The position numbers and the translations under genes were made by a program. A stretch of DNA of 39,139 bases from an uncultured Bacilli bacterium. GTDB taxonomy: Bacteria > Bacillota_I > Bacilli_A > RF39 > UBA660. The notes below the pieces were generated by a model. That model saw nothing but the letters and a program-made list of their open reading frames with translations, was not told where the DNA came from and did no database searches. Of this stretch, positions 8,252 to 15,345 are shown piece by piece; position 1 is the stretch's first letter; every line of letters begins with the position of its first letter. The stretch spans positions 1-39,139 of the forward strand of contig CAKPFH010000006.1 in assembly GCA_934153655.1 (NCBI GenBank), written 5' to 3'.

Positions 8252-8315
8252 GTGCAAAATGGTTTAAAAAAATACAAAAATGCACAAAATTCTTGAAATA
8301 TTGTGCATTTTTTCT
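8235..8315 (+). repeat. 81-bp direct repeat, left copy (with terminator hairpin)
   Basis: This copy matches 9450-9530 at 73 of 81 positions without gaps. It holds two hairpins. The first is TGCACAA (8240-8246) with TTGTGCA (8250-8256). The second is a 12-bp stem, AAAAATGCACAA (8276-8287) with TTGTGCATTTTT (8301-8312), followed by T, which can act as the plsC terminator. All eight differences from the right copy fall in loops or spacers, never in the stems. Confidence 0.9.
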
Positions 8316-8343
8316 TTGAAATAGTTTCTTTTTATGATATTAT
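8316..8343 (+). promoter_or_regulatory. Probable fic promoter
   Basis: TTGAAA (8316-8321) lies 16 bases before TATTAT (8338-8343). It begins immediately after the left 81-bp repeat, so proteins binding the repeat could affect it. Confidence 0.45.
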
Positions 8344-8363
8344 TACTTTAGGAGATGATTTAA

Positions 8364-9437
8364 ATGGAACCAATGAAAGTTCAAAAATTACCTATTGAAT
8401 ACAAAATAGATAAAGAATTATTAACTCTACTTGCTGAGGCTAATCAAAAATATGGTGAATACAAAACTCTTTTAAAAAACACTAATTTTGATTCTAAGTT
8501 TTTCTTAGATTCAATTATTTTAAGTGAAAGTGTAAAATCTATTCAAATTGAAGGCATTCAAATTTCACAAGATGATATGTATTATCTTAAATATATGCCT
8601 AAAAATGATGATACAAGTGAAATTCAAAATTTAAAAGAAGTAATAAGTTATGCTAAAGAATATTTAGATGATGGTAAAGAGATAAATTTAGTATTTTTAA
8701 ACAAAATTCATAAAATTTTATTAAATAGTGTGCGTGGTAATGATAAAGAACCAGGAAAAATAAGAGATATTCAAAATTGGATTGGTCCAAAAGGTTGTAG
8801 TATAAATGAAGCAATTTTTATACCACCAGTTCCTGAAGATGTTCCAGGACTTTTAGAAAATTTATTTAATTATATGAATGATGAATATATAGATCCCATC
8901 TTTATTAATTTAGCAATTTCTCATTCTCAATTTGAAACTATTCATGCTTATCGTGATGGAAATGGTAGATTAGGAAGAGCTTTAATTCCTCTTCAATTAG
9001 CATCTTTAACTAAAGATACTCCAATTTTATTTTTATCAGAAGTAATAGAAATTTATAAACCAAGTTATAATAAATTTTTAAATGAAAGTCGAAAAGGTAA
9101 TATGGTAGCTTTTATTAAATTCTTTTTGCAATGTGTTATAGAACAATGTAATAACTATATTTCAAAAATTAATAGAATAAAAGAAATTTATAGTAAAGAT
9201 TTACAATTAATTAAAAGCTTAAATAGTACGGCTATTTATAGAATAATGCCAGCTATGTTTCATCAAATTGTATTTACTAAAAAAGAAATTGAAGATGAAA
9301 CCGGTGTTTCTAGAAACACAATTTCTAATTTAATAGAAGAATTAGTAAAATTAAAAATATTGGTTCCTGATCAAAATTATGCTAAATTAGCTTATTGTTA
9401 TAAAGAAATATATGATGTATTTGTAGGAAAAGAATAA
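8364..9437 (+). CDS. Fic domain protein (class II, probable protein AMPylator) with C-terminal winged helix
   Basis: The protein has 357 residues. The Fic core carries H-A-Y-R-D-G-N-G-R-L-G-R (194-205), matching HxFx(D/E)GNGRxxR with Tyr in place of Phe, so catalysis should be intact. An N-terminal S-I-Q-I-E-G (59-64) fits the (S/T)xxxE(G/N) inhibitory helix, which makes it class II, the autoinhibited form. G-K-I-R...N-W-I-G (131-141) and F-I-P-P-x-P (152-157) are typical of this subgroup. Residues about 290-350 form a winged helix-turn-helix (T-K-K-E-I-E-D-E-T-G-V-S-R-N-T-I). Such proteins modify targets with AMP; the target here is unknown. AGGAGA precedes ATG. The gene is bracketed by near-identical 81-bp repeats, possibly operators for its own winged helix (inference). 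Confidence 0.9.
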   Translation: MEPMKVQKLPIEYKIDKELLTLLAEANQKYGEYKTLLKNTNFDSKFFLDSIILSESVKSIQIEGIQISQDDMYYLKYMPKNDDTSEIQNLKEVISYAKEYLDDGKEINLVFLNKIHKILLNSVRGNDKEPGKIRDIQNWIGPKGCSINEAIFIPPVPEDVPGLLENLFNYMNDEYIDPIFINLAISHSQFETIHAYRDGNGRLGRALIPLQLASLTKDTPILFLSEVIEIYKPSYNKFLNESRKGNMVAFIKFFLQCVIEQCNNYISKINRIKEIYSKDLQLIKSLNSTAIYRIMPAMFHQIVFTKKEIEDETGVSRNTISNLIEELVKLKILVPDQNYAKLAYCYKEIYDVFVGKE

Positions 9438-9449
9438 ATAAAAACGCAA

Positions 9450-9530
9450 AAAAATGCACAACCATTGTGCAAAATGACCTAAAAAAATGTAAAAATGCAC
9501 AAAATTATTAAAATATTGTGCATTTTTTCT
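9450..9530 (+). repeat. 81-bp direct repeat, right copy (with terminator hairpin)
   Basis: This is the counterpart of 8235-8315 at 90% identity. It contains TGCACAA-CCA-TTGTGCA (9455-9471) and the 12-bp terminator stem AAAAATGCACAA (9491-9502) with TTGTGCATTTTT (9516-9527). It serves as the likely terminator of fic. Confidence 0.9.
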
Positions 9531-9572
9531 CATATACTTAAATTAAAAAATACTATCAAATAAATAAAATCA

Positions 9573-9581
9573 TGATATAAT
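9573..9581 (+). promoter_or_regulatory. Extended -10 of the XRE regulator gene
   Basis: TGA-TATAAT (9573-9581) is an extended -10. The -35 position reads CTATCA, a poor match. The gene start follows at 9604. Confidence 0.5.
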
Positions 9582-9603
9582 AATAAATGATTAAGGAGTA
9601 GAT

Positions 9604-10326
9604 ATGGATCAAAAGAAAATAGGTTCTTTAATAAAAAAACTAAGAATAGATAATAATTTAACCCAAAAAGAATTTGCACTTAAATATAATGTTAGTTTTC
9701 AAGCCGTTAGTAAATGGGAGAGAGGTTATAATTTACCTGATATTTATTTATTAAAACAAATAGCTGATGACTTTAATATAAATATAAATGATTTATTAGA
9801 TGGAAAAATAAATGAAAAAACTAATCAAGACTTAGTTAGTAAACCAAGAATAACTAAAAAAAACTTATTTTTAATTCTTGGCACTATTCTTGTTATTATT
9901 TTAAGTATATTTTTTCTCTTTAAATTAACTAAAAAAGATGATTTTGTTTTTAAAACTTTATCAAGTAATTGTTCTAACTTTAACATATCTGGTTCAATTG
10001 CTTATAATTCAACTAAATCATTTATCTATATTACAAATATTACTTATTGTGGTGATGAACTTGATAAAACTAGTTATCAAAGTATTTTATGTACTTTATA
10101 TGAATCTCATGGTAATACCAATACAGCATTAAGTAAATATAATTATGGAAAAAAACCAATAACCTTAGAAGAATTCTTAAAAAAAGTTGAATTTAAAGTA
10201 GATTATTTTTCTAAATCTTGTAAATATTATGAAGAAAATTCTTTATTTCTAGAAATAGAAGCTACTGATATTAATGGCAAAACAATTAATCATAAAATCC
10301 CTTTAAATATGAATAATTGTAATTAA
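9604..10326 (+). CDS. Membrane-anchored XRE-family transcriptional regulator
   Basis: The 240-residue protein has an N-terminal Cro/C1 helix-turn-helix (6-62, L-T-Q-K-E-F-A...S-F-Q-A-V-S-K-W-E-R-G). A linker follows, then one hydrophobic segment (about 87-107), then a C-terminal domain outside the membrane (about 110-240) with four Cys that could pair. A DNA-binding domain tethered to the membrane with an outside domain suggests a one-component sensor. The outside domain is not one I recognise. AAGGAG precedes the ATG. The next gene encodes a membrane-anchored thioredoxin-like protein; redox control of the Cys pairs outside is a possible link (inference). Confidence 0.82.
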   Translation: MDQKKIGSLIKKLRIDNNLTQKEFALKYNVSFQAVSKWERGYNLPDIYLLKQIADDFNININDLLDGKINEKTNQDLVSKPRITKKNLFLILGTILVIILSIFFLFKLTKKDDFVFKTLSSNCSNFNISGSIAYNSTKSFIYITNITYCGDELDKTSYQSILCTLYESHGNTNTALSKYNYGKKPITLEEFLKKVEFKVDYFSKSCKYYEENSLFLEIEATDINGKTINHKIPLNMNNCN

Positions 10327-10362
10327 TTCAACTTTAAGTTTAGTTATTCAACTTCTAATTTA

Positions 10363-10391
10363 TTGTCTTATTAAGAAAAATATTTTATAAT
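10363..10391 (+). promoter_or_regulatory. Promoter of the thioredoxin-like gene
   Basis: TTGTCT (10363-10368) and TATAAT (10386-10391) are 17 bases apart. Confidence 0.65.
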
Positions 10392-10411
10392 TTTAAATGT
10401 TGGAGGGAAAT

Positions 10412-11017
10412 ATGAAATATAAAAATGATATTATAGCAGCCATTATTGTAATAGCTGTTTTAGGGATAATTGGTTTTGGTTATTTAAGAGCAACTGATAA
10501 TGAAGAGGTAAGTGATAGTATAAAATTTAGTCAAGAATATACAAACGTTTCTAAAGATAATCCATTTGTTTATAAAACTGATAAAGAAATAATAGAAATA
10601 TTAAAACATGGAACCGGAGTTGTTTATTTAGGTTTTCCAGAATGCCCTTGGTGCCAAGGCTATGTTGGTTATATAGAAGAAATTGCTAAAAAAACAAATG
10701 TTAGCAAAGTATATTATTTAAATGTTCTTGAGATAAGAAAAAATAATACCAAAGAGTATCAAGAAATAGTAAGTATTTTAAATGATTATCTAGATTATGA
10801 TGAAGAAGGTAAAAAAAGAGTATACGTTCCTTTAGTTATTGCTGTTAAAGATGGTAAAATAATTGACTGTGATTCTGAAACTTCTAAAGATACCAAAGGT
10901 TATGAAACCCCAGAGGAATATTGGAAAAATGAAGATTTAAACGGCTTAAAAGTAAAATTAGAAAAAATGTTTTCTGAAACTGGGAAAAATGTTTGTACAA
11001 CTGATTGTAATAAATAG
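10412..11017 (+). CDS. Membrane-anchored thioredoxin-like protein (CPWC)
   Basis: The protein has 201 residues. An N-terminal membrane segment (6-24) is followed by a thioredoxin-fold domain with G-F-P-E-C-P-W-C-Q (Cys78 and Cys81). The cis-proline segment Y-V-P-L-V-I (near 140) is where expected. The protein resembles bacteriocin-transport-accessory/thioredoxin-like proteins and probably reduces or oxidises disulfides outside the membrane. Two more Cys sit at the very C-terminus (C-T-T-D-C). I chose ATG 10412, five bases after GGAGGG, in preference to the upstream in-frame ATG at 10397, which overlaps that ribosome site. Many secreted proteins in this window carry Cys, so it may serve their folding (inference). 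Confidence 0.82.
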   Translation: MKYKNDIIAAIIVIAVLGIIGFGYLRATDNEEVSDSIKFSQEYTNVSKDNPFVYKTDKEIIEILKHGTGVVYLGFPECPWCQGYVGYIEEIAKKTNVSKVYYLNVLEIRKNNTKEYQEIVSILNDYLDYDEEGKKRVYVPLVIAVKDGKIIDCDSETSKDTKGYETPEEYWKNEDLNGLKVKLEKMFSETGKNVCTTDCNK

Positions 11018-11037
11018 GACTTTGTTCCTATTTTTAT
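11012..11037 (+). terminator. Terminator after the thioredoxin-like gene
   Basis: AAATAGGA (11012-11019) pairs with TCCTATTT (11026-11033) and a T-rich tail follows. The stop codon lies inside the 5' arm. Confidence 0.75.
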
Positions 11038-11065
11038 TTACTTTAAACCTATATTTTGATAAAAT
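11037..11065 (+). promoter_or_regulatory. Promoter of the RSH-to-yqeH operon
   Basis: TTTACT (11037-11042) and TAAAAT (11060-11065) are 17 bases apart, and TGA ahead of the hexamer gives an extended -10. Confidence 0.55.
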
Positions 11066-11085
11066 AAATACAGATAGAGGTGTTT

Positions 11086-13182
11086 ATGAACAATAATAAC
11101 TTAACAATAGATAGTATTATTAATATGCTAAAAACGTATATTAATTTAACTGATTATACATTAATTACCAAAAGTTTTAATTATGTTAAAAATTATATAG
11201 ATGATTTAAATACTTTAAATGATTATTTAGAAATAGCTAGTATTTTAACAACTGTATATGCTGATATGGAAACAATTTCTGCTAGCTTTTTATATCATTT
11301 ATTAGTACTTGAAAAAGTATCTGAAACTTCTTTAAAAGAAGAGTTCTCTAGTGAAGTAGTTAGTCTTTCCATGGGAGCTTATAAATTAGATAAAATTATT
11401 TATTCAACTGAGAATGATTATTTAGTTGAATATTATAAAAAAGTAATAGTTGGAATGAGTGAAGATGTTAGAGTTATCATGATAAATCTAGCTAACAGAG
11501 TTATGAATATGCGTCATATCAATCGTTTAAAAAGAGAAGATGCCAAGAAATATGCTAAAGAATCCTTAGAAATTGTATCTCCAATAGCTCATCACTTAGG
11601 TATTTATAAAATTAAAAGTGAACTAGAAGACTTAAGTTTAAAAACTTTAAAACCAGATGTTTATTTTGATATTGTAGAAAAACTTAATAGTACTAAGAAA
11701 GAAAGAGATAAATTAATTAATAATATGACTTTAGAAGTTAAAAAAATACTTGATGAAAATCATATTAATTATGAAATAAAAGGTCGTAGTAAAAGTATTT
11801 ATAGTATTTACAATAAACTTGATAAAGGAAGAAAATTTAATGATATCTATGACTTGTTTGCTTTAAGAATTATGGTAGATTCCGAAATACTTTGTTATCA
11901 TGTTTTAGGACTTTTACATGCTAAGTTTAAACCAATTCCTAAACGTTTTAAAGATTTTATAGCTATGCCTAAAAGCAATGGTTATCGATCTCTTCATACA
12001 ACCGTTTTTGGAGTTAACAATACTTTATTTGAAATTCAAATAAGAACTTTTGAAATGAATGAAGTAGCCGAGAATGGTCTTGCTGCCCACTGGTCATATA
12101 AAGAAAATAGAAGTGCTGCTACTTTATCATCAACCGATCAAAAACTAGAATTTTTTAAAACAGTAATTGATAATTATCAACAAAAAGCAAGTGATGATAA
12201 TGCTTATTTAGAATTTAAAGATGAAAAAATGCATGGTAATATTTATGTTTTTACTCCTAAAGGTGATGTTATAGAACTACCAAATGGCGCAACTCCTATT
12301 GACTTTGCTTATAAAGTTCACACTAAAGTTGGAGAAGAAATGATAGGTGCTATTGTTAATAATAAAATAGTTCCCTTAAACTATGTTTTACAAGATAATG
12401 ATGTTGTAAGAATTAATACAAGTAAAACTAGTTCACCTAAATTATCATGGCTTAAAATTGCTAAATTAAATCAAACTAAAAATAAAATAAAATCTTATTT
12501 TGTTAAAGAAAGAAAAGATGAAGTAATCTCTTTTGGAGAAAATTCTTTATTAAAATATTTAAAAAAGAAAAATGTAAGCCAAGTTGAGTTTTTTAAAGAA
12601 AAAAATGTTTCTAAAATCTTAAAAGAATTAAAATGTAAAGATTTAAAAGAATTATACCTAGATCTTGGTAATAATAAATTTTCTCCTAAAACGGTTTTTG
12701 ATATTATTAATCCAAGTAAACAAACTAATGTTTTAGAAAAAGAAATAAAATTAAAAAATAATTATGATATTCATGTTTCCGGTATTAGTGATATTCATGT
12801 TAATATTGCTTCGTGTTGTAATCCTATTCCAGGTGATGAAATAGTAGGGTTTATTACTAAAAATAAAGGAATTACTATTCATAGAAAGAAATGTCATAAC
12901 ATTAAAGGTGATAGATTAGTAAATGTTAGTTGGAATGACCAAGTTAAAAATTTATATCTTACTAGACTTAATATTTATACTAATGATCATATAAGTCATT
13001 TAACTGATTTAATTGGAAAAATTTCAAGTATAGGTATAACTATTAATAATGCAACAACTTATATAAATAATTTAAAATTTAATTATAAAATATCTTTATA
13101 TGTTAAATCAACAGCTGATTTAGAAAATATTATAAAGGTTTTATCAAAACAAGAATATATTACTAATATAGAAAGGGCTTAA
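11086..13182 (+). CDS. relA: Long RSH (p)ppGpp synthetase with degenerate hydrolase domain
   Basis: This 698-residue protein has the full Rel architecture: HD domain (about 25-170), synthetase (about 230-350), TGS (about 380-445, with conserved V-H-T), zinc-finger region (C577-C578-N-P-I-P-G-D...H599...C603) and a C-terminal ACT domain. The synthetase is intact: G-R-S-K-S-I-Y-S-I (233-241), R-F-K-D (287-290, the RxKD form) and N-G-Y-R-S-L-H-T (298-305). The hydrolase is not. The family's H-D is Y70-H71, the D of K-L-A-D-R is N137, and no H-P stands at the first metal ligand. It should therefore make but not degrade the alarmone. ATG 11086 follows AGAGG and is preferred to GTG 11080. It heads an eight-gene operon that includes gmk. 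Confidence 0.93.
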   Translation: MNNNNLTIDSIINMLKTYINLTDYTLITKSFNYVKNYIDDLNTLNDYLEIASILTTVYADMETISASFLYHLLVLEKVSETSLKEEFSSEVVSLSMGAYKLDKIIYSTENDYLVEYYKKVIVGMSEDVRVIMINLANRVMNMRHINRLKREDAKKYAKESLEIVSPIAHHLGIYKIKSELEDLSLKTLKPDVYFDIVEKLNSTKKERDKLINNMTLEVKKILDENHINYEIKGRSKSIYSIYNKLDKGRKFNDIYDLFALRIMVDSEILCYHVLGLLHAKFKPIPKRFKDFIAMPKSNGYRSLHTTVFGVNNTLFEIQIRTFEMNEVAENGLAAHWSYKENRSAATLSSTDQKLEFFKTVIDNYQQKASDDNAYLEFKDEKMHGNIYVFTPKGDVIELPNGATPIDFAYKVHTKVGEEMIGAIVNNKIVPLNYVLQDNDVVRINTSKTSSPKLSWLKIAKLNQTKNKIKSYFVKERKDEVISFGENSLLKYLKKKNVSQVEFFKEKNVSKILKELKCKDLKELYLDLGNNKFSPKTVFDIINPSKQTNVLEKEIKLKNNYDIHVSGISDIHVNIASCCNPIPGDEIVGFITKNKGITIHRKKCHNIKGDRLVNVSWNDQVKNLYLTRLNIYTNDHISHLTDLIGKISSIGITINNATTYINNLKFNYKISLYVKSTADLENIIKVLSKQEYITNIERA

Positions 13183-13183
13183 A

Positions 13184-13627
13184 ATGAGAGTAGTTGTACA
13201 AAGAGTAAAAGAAGCAAATGTTAAAGTTAATAAAAAAGTGGTTGGTAAAACTGATTATGGTTATATGCTATTAGTATCTTTTACAGAAGGTGATAACTTA
13301 GATATAATTAATTATATGGTAAAGAAAATAATTAATTTAAGAATTATGGATGATGAAAATAAAGTTATGAATAAATCTATTTTAGATATAAAGGGAAGTA
13401 TTTTAAGTATTTCTCAGTTTACTTTATATGCTGATACGAAAAAAGGTAATCGCCCATCTTATATTAAAGCTTTAAATGGAGAAGAAGCAGTTAAATTATA
13501 TGACTTATTTAATCAGGAATTAAAAAAATTTGTTCCAGTTGAAACTGGTATATTTGGAGCCGAGATGGAAGTATCTTTAATAAATGATGGACCAATTACA
13601 ATTCTTTTAGAGAAGGAGAACGTATGA
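13184..13627 (+). CDS. dtd: D-aminoacyl-tRNA deacylase
   Basis: The enzyme removes D-amino acids (and Gly from tRNA-Ala) from mischarged tRNAs. Its 147 residues match the family length. It begins M-R-V-V-V-Q-R-V and carries the active-site S-Q-F-T-L-Y-A-D (near 80) and the G-P-I-T-I end (near 136), here N-D-G-P-I-T-I. One base separates it from the RSH stop, and its own end overlaps the next start by 4 bases (ATGA), so the three are translationally coupled. The rel-dtd order is common in Firmicutes. Confidence 0.96.
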   Translation: MRVVVQRVKEANVKVNKKVVGKTDYGYMLLVSFTEGDNLDIINYMVKKIINLRIMDDENKVMNKSILDIKGSILSISQFTLYADTKKGNRPSYIKALNGEEAVKLYDLFNQELKKFVPVETGIFGAEMEVSLINDGPITILLEKENV

Positions 13628-14517
13628 AAATATTATGTATTGGGCATGCTGCATATGATATTACTTTAAAACTTAAATCATATCCTATTGAAAATAAAAA
13701 AATAAGACTTCAAGAAAGAACGGTTGAATGTGGGGGAGGGCCATCTGCAAATGGAGCTTATTTATTAAGCAAATGGGGAGTTTGTACTTCTTTTTCAGGA
13801 GTAATAGGAAAAGATTATTATGGTGAAAAAGTAAAAAAAGAATTTTTAAGTGTTAAAGTAGATTTAAAATATTTACAAGAAAGTACTGATATTTATACAA
13901 CTTGTAGTTATATTCTGGCTAATTTAGAAAATGGTAGTCGAACTATTTTAACAAATAAAGATCCAAATAATAAATTAAAAGATATGGAAATTAAAGAAGA
14001 CTTTGATTATTTATTAATTGATGGTGATGAATATGAAACTTCCCTTGCTTATTTAAAAAATCATTCATGTATTTCTATGATAGATGCTGGAAAATGCACA
14101 AAAGAAGTAATTACTTTAGCTGGAATGGTTAATTATTTAGTATGTTCAAATGACTTTGCTAGAGAGTATACAGGCCTACCTTTAGATTATAATGATCTTG
14201 ATTCTATTAAAAAAGTATATGATAGATTGGCAATTGATTTTAAAAATCAAACAATTGTTATTACCCTTGAAAGTTTAGGATCTTTTACCAAAATTAATAA
14301 TGAATATAAATTAGTTCCAGCCATAAAAGTAAAAGCAGTTGATTCAACAGGAGCTGGAGATATTTATCATGCTTCTTTATTATATTTTATTAGCCATGGT
14401 TATGACTTATTAGATGCTATGGAACTTGCTAATATTACAAGTGGTATTTCAGTTTTAAGAGTAGGTGGAAGATATTCTATTCCAAGCTTAGAGGAAGTGA
14501 TTAACTATGTTAGATAA
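13624..14517 (+). CDS. PfkB-family carbohydrate/nucleoside kinase
   Basis: This 297-residue ribokinase-fold sugar or nucleoside kinase has the N-terminal G-G-G-P-S-A-N-G-A signature (38-46), which contacts the substrate. It also has the C-terminal D-S-T-G-A-G-D-I-Y-H-A motif (about 239-249), which holds the anion hole and the catalytic Asp. The substrate cannot be told from sequence. The start overlaps the dtd stop (ATGA), and the end overlaps the Smr gene by 11 bases. Its place in a stress and nucleotide operon fits a nucleoside or sugar-salvage role, but that is only inference. Confidence 0.9.
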   Translation: MKILCIGHAAYDITLKLKSYPIENKKIRLQERTVECGGGPSANGAYLLSKWGVCTSFSGVIGKDYYGEKVKKEFLSVKVDLKYLQESTDIYTTCSYILANLENGSRTILTNKDPNNKLKDMEIKEDFDYLLIDGDEYETSLAYLKNHSCISMIDAGKCTKEVITLAGMVNYLVCSNDFAREYTGLPLDYNDLDSIKKVYDRLAIDFKNQTIVITLESLGSFTKINNEYKLVPAIKVKAVDSTGAGDIYHASLLYFISHGYDLLDAMELANITSGISVLRVGGRYSIPSLEEVINYVR

Positions 14518-14758
14518 TTTACCAACTCTTGATTTACATGGGGAGTATAAAGAATCAGCTATTATCTTGACTGATGAATTCATAAATGATAATATAGTAC
14601 TAAAAAATTCTAAAATTGTTGTAGTTCATGGATTAGGATCAGATATTTTAAGAAAAAGTCTTCATGAACATTTAAAACATGATAAACGTGTCAAAGAATT
14701 TAAACGAGATTTTTTTAATCCCGGGGCAACTGTAATAGTTTTAGATATAGACAAATAG
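14507..14758 (+). CDS. Stand-alone Smr domain protein
   Basis: This 83-residue protein consists only of an Smr domain. It has L-D-L-H-G (8-12) and the second motif V-V-H-G-L-G-S-D-I-L-R (about 44-54), where the family usually has H-G-x-G-x-G. The end F-F-N-P-G-A-T-V-I-V fits too. Smr domains bind or nick nucleic acids and occur at the C-terminus of MutS2; small free forms are less well understood. The second Gly of the loop is present, but the third is Asp, so nuclease activity is uncertain. Overlap with the kinase gene suggests coupled translation. Confidence 0.85.
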   Translation: MLDNLPTLDLHGEYKESAIILTDEFINDNIVLKNSKIVVVHGLGSDILRKSLHEHLKHDKRVKEFKRDFFNPGATVIVLDIDK

Positions 14759-14770
14759 AAAGGAAATTAT

Positions 14771-15337
14771 ATGAATAAATTAATTATTATTTCAGGTCCA
14801 AGTGGAGCTGGAAAAGGAACTGTTGTAAAAGAATTACTAAAAATATATGAAGAAAATAAAGATAAAGTTTACTTATCAATTTCAGCAACAACTCGTGATA
14901 TAAGAGAAGGGGAAGTTGATGGGGTTAGTTATTACTTTATCAAAGAAGAAGAATTCTTGAGTAAAATTAAAGAAGGCGACTTTTTAGAATACAACCAATA
15001 TGGAACTGGTAAATACTATGGAACTTTAAAAAGTAAAGTATTAGAACATTTAAAAACAGGAGATGTTATCTTAGAAATAGATATAAATGGTTATAAACAA
15101 GTTATGAATAACTATCAAGGAGCTCTTGGTATTTTTATAGCTCCTCCAAGTATAGAAGAACTAGAAAATAGACTTCGTGGAAGAGGAACAGAAACGGAAG
15201 AAAACATCAAGAAAAGATTAGAAACTGCTAAAAGTGAACTAGAAAACAAAGATATCTATAAATATATTGTTGTAAATGAAGATAATAAATCTCATGAAGC
15301 AGCTGAAGAAATTTATAAAATAATTAAAAATAACTAG
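14771..15337 (+). CDS. gmk: Guanylate kinase
   Basis: The enzyme phosphorylates GMP to GDP with ATP and is essential for GTP and (p)ppGpp precursor supply. It has 188 residues. The P-loop is G-P-S-G-A-G-K-G-T (9-17), followed by S-x-T-T-R (about 39-43) and G-x-x-Y-Y-F (about 54-59) for GMP binding. R-L-x-x-R-G-T-E (about 138-145) forms the lid. AAAGGA precedes ATG. In other Firmicutes (p)ppGpp inhibits Gmk, so its place in one operon with the RSH is functionally apt (established in B. subtilis; inferred here). Confidence 0.96.
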   Translation: MNKLIIISGPSGAGKGTVVKELLKIYEENKDKVYLSISATTRDIREGEVDGVSYYFIKEEEFLSKIKEGDFLEYNQYGTGKYYGTLKSKVLEHLKTGDVILEIDINGYKQVMNNYQGALGIFIAPPSIEELENRLRGRGTETEENIKKRLETAKSELENKDIYKYIVVNEDNKSHEAAEEIYKIIKNN

Positions 15338-15345
15338 GAGAAGCT

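Noticed and set aside
8203..9530. Complete transposon around fic
   Set aside because: The flanking copies are direct, not inverted, repeats and no transposase is encoded between them.
9938..10132. Open frame inside the XRE regulator gene
   Set aside because: It is an out-of-frame reading of the outside domain without a Shine-Dalgarno.
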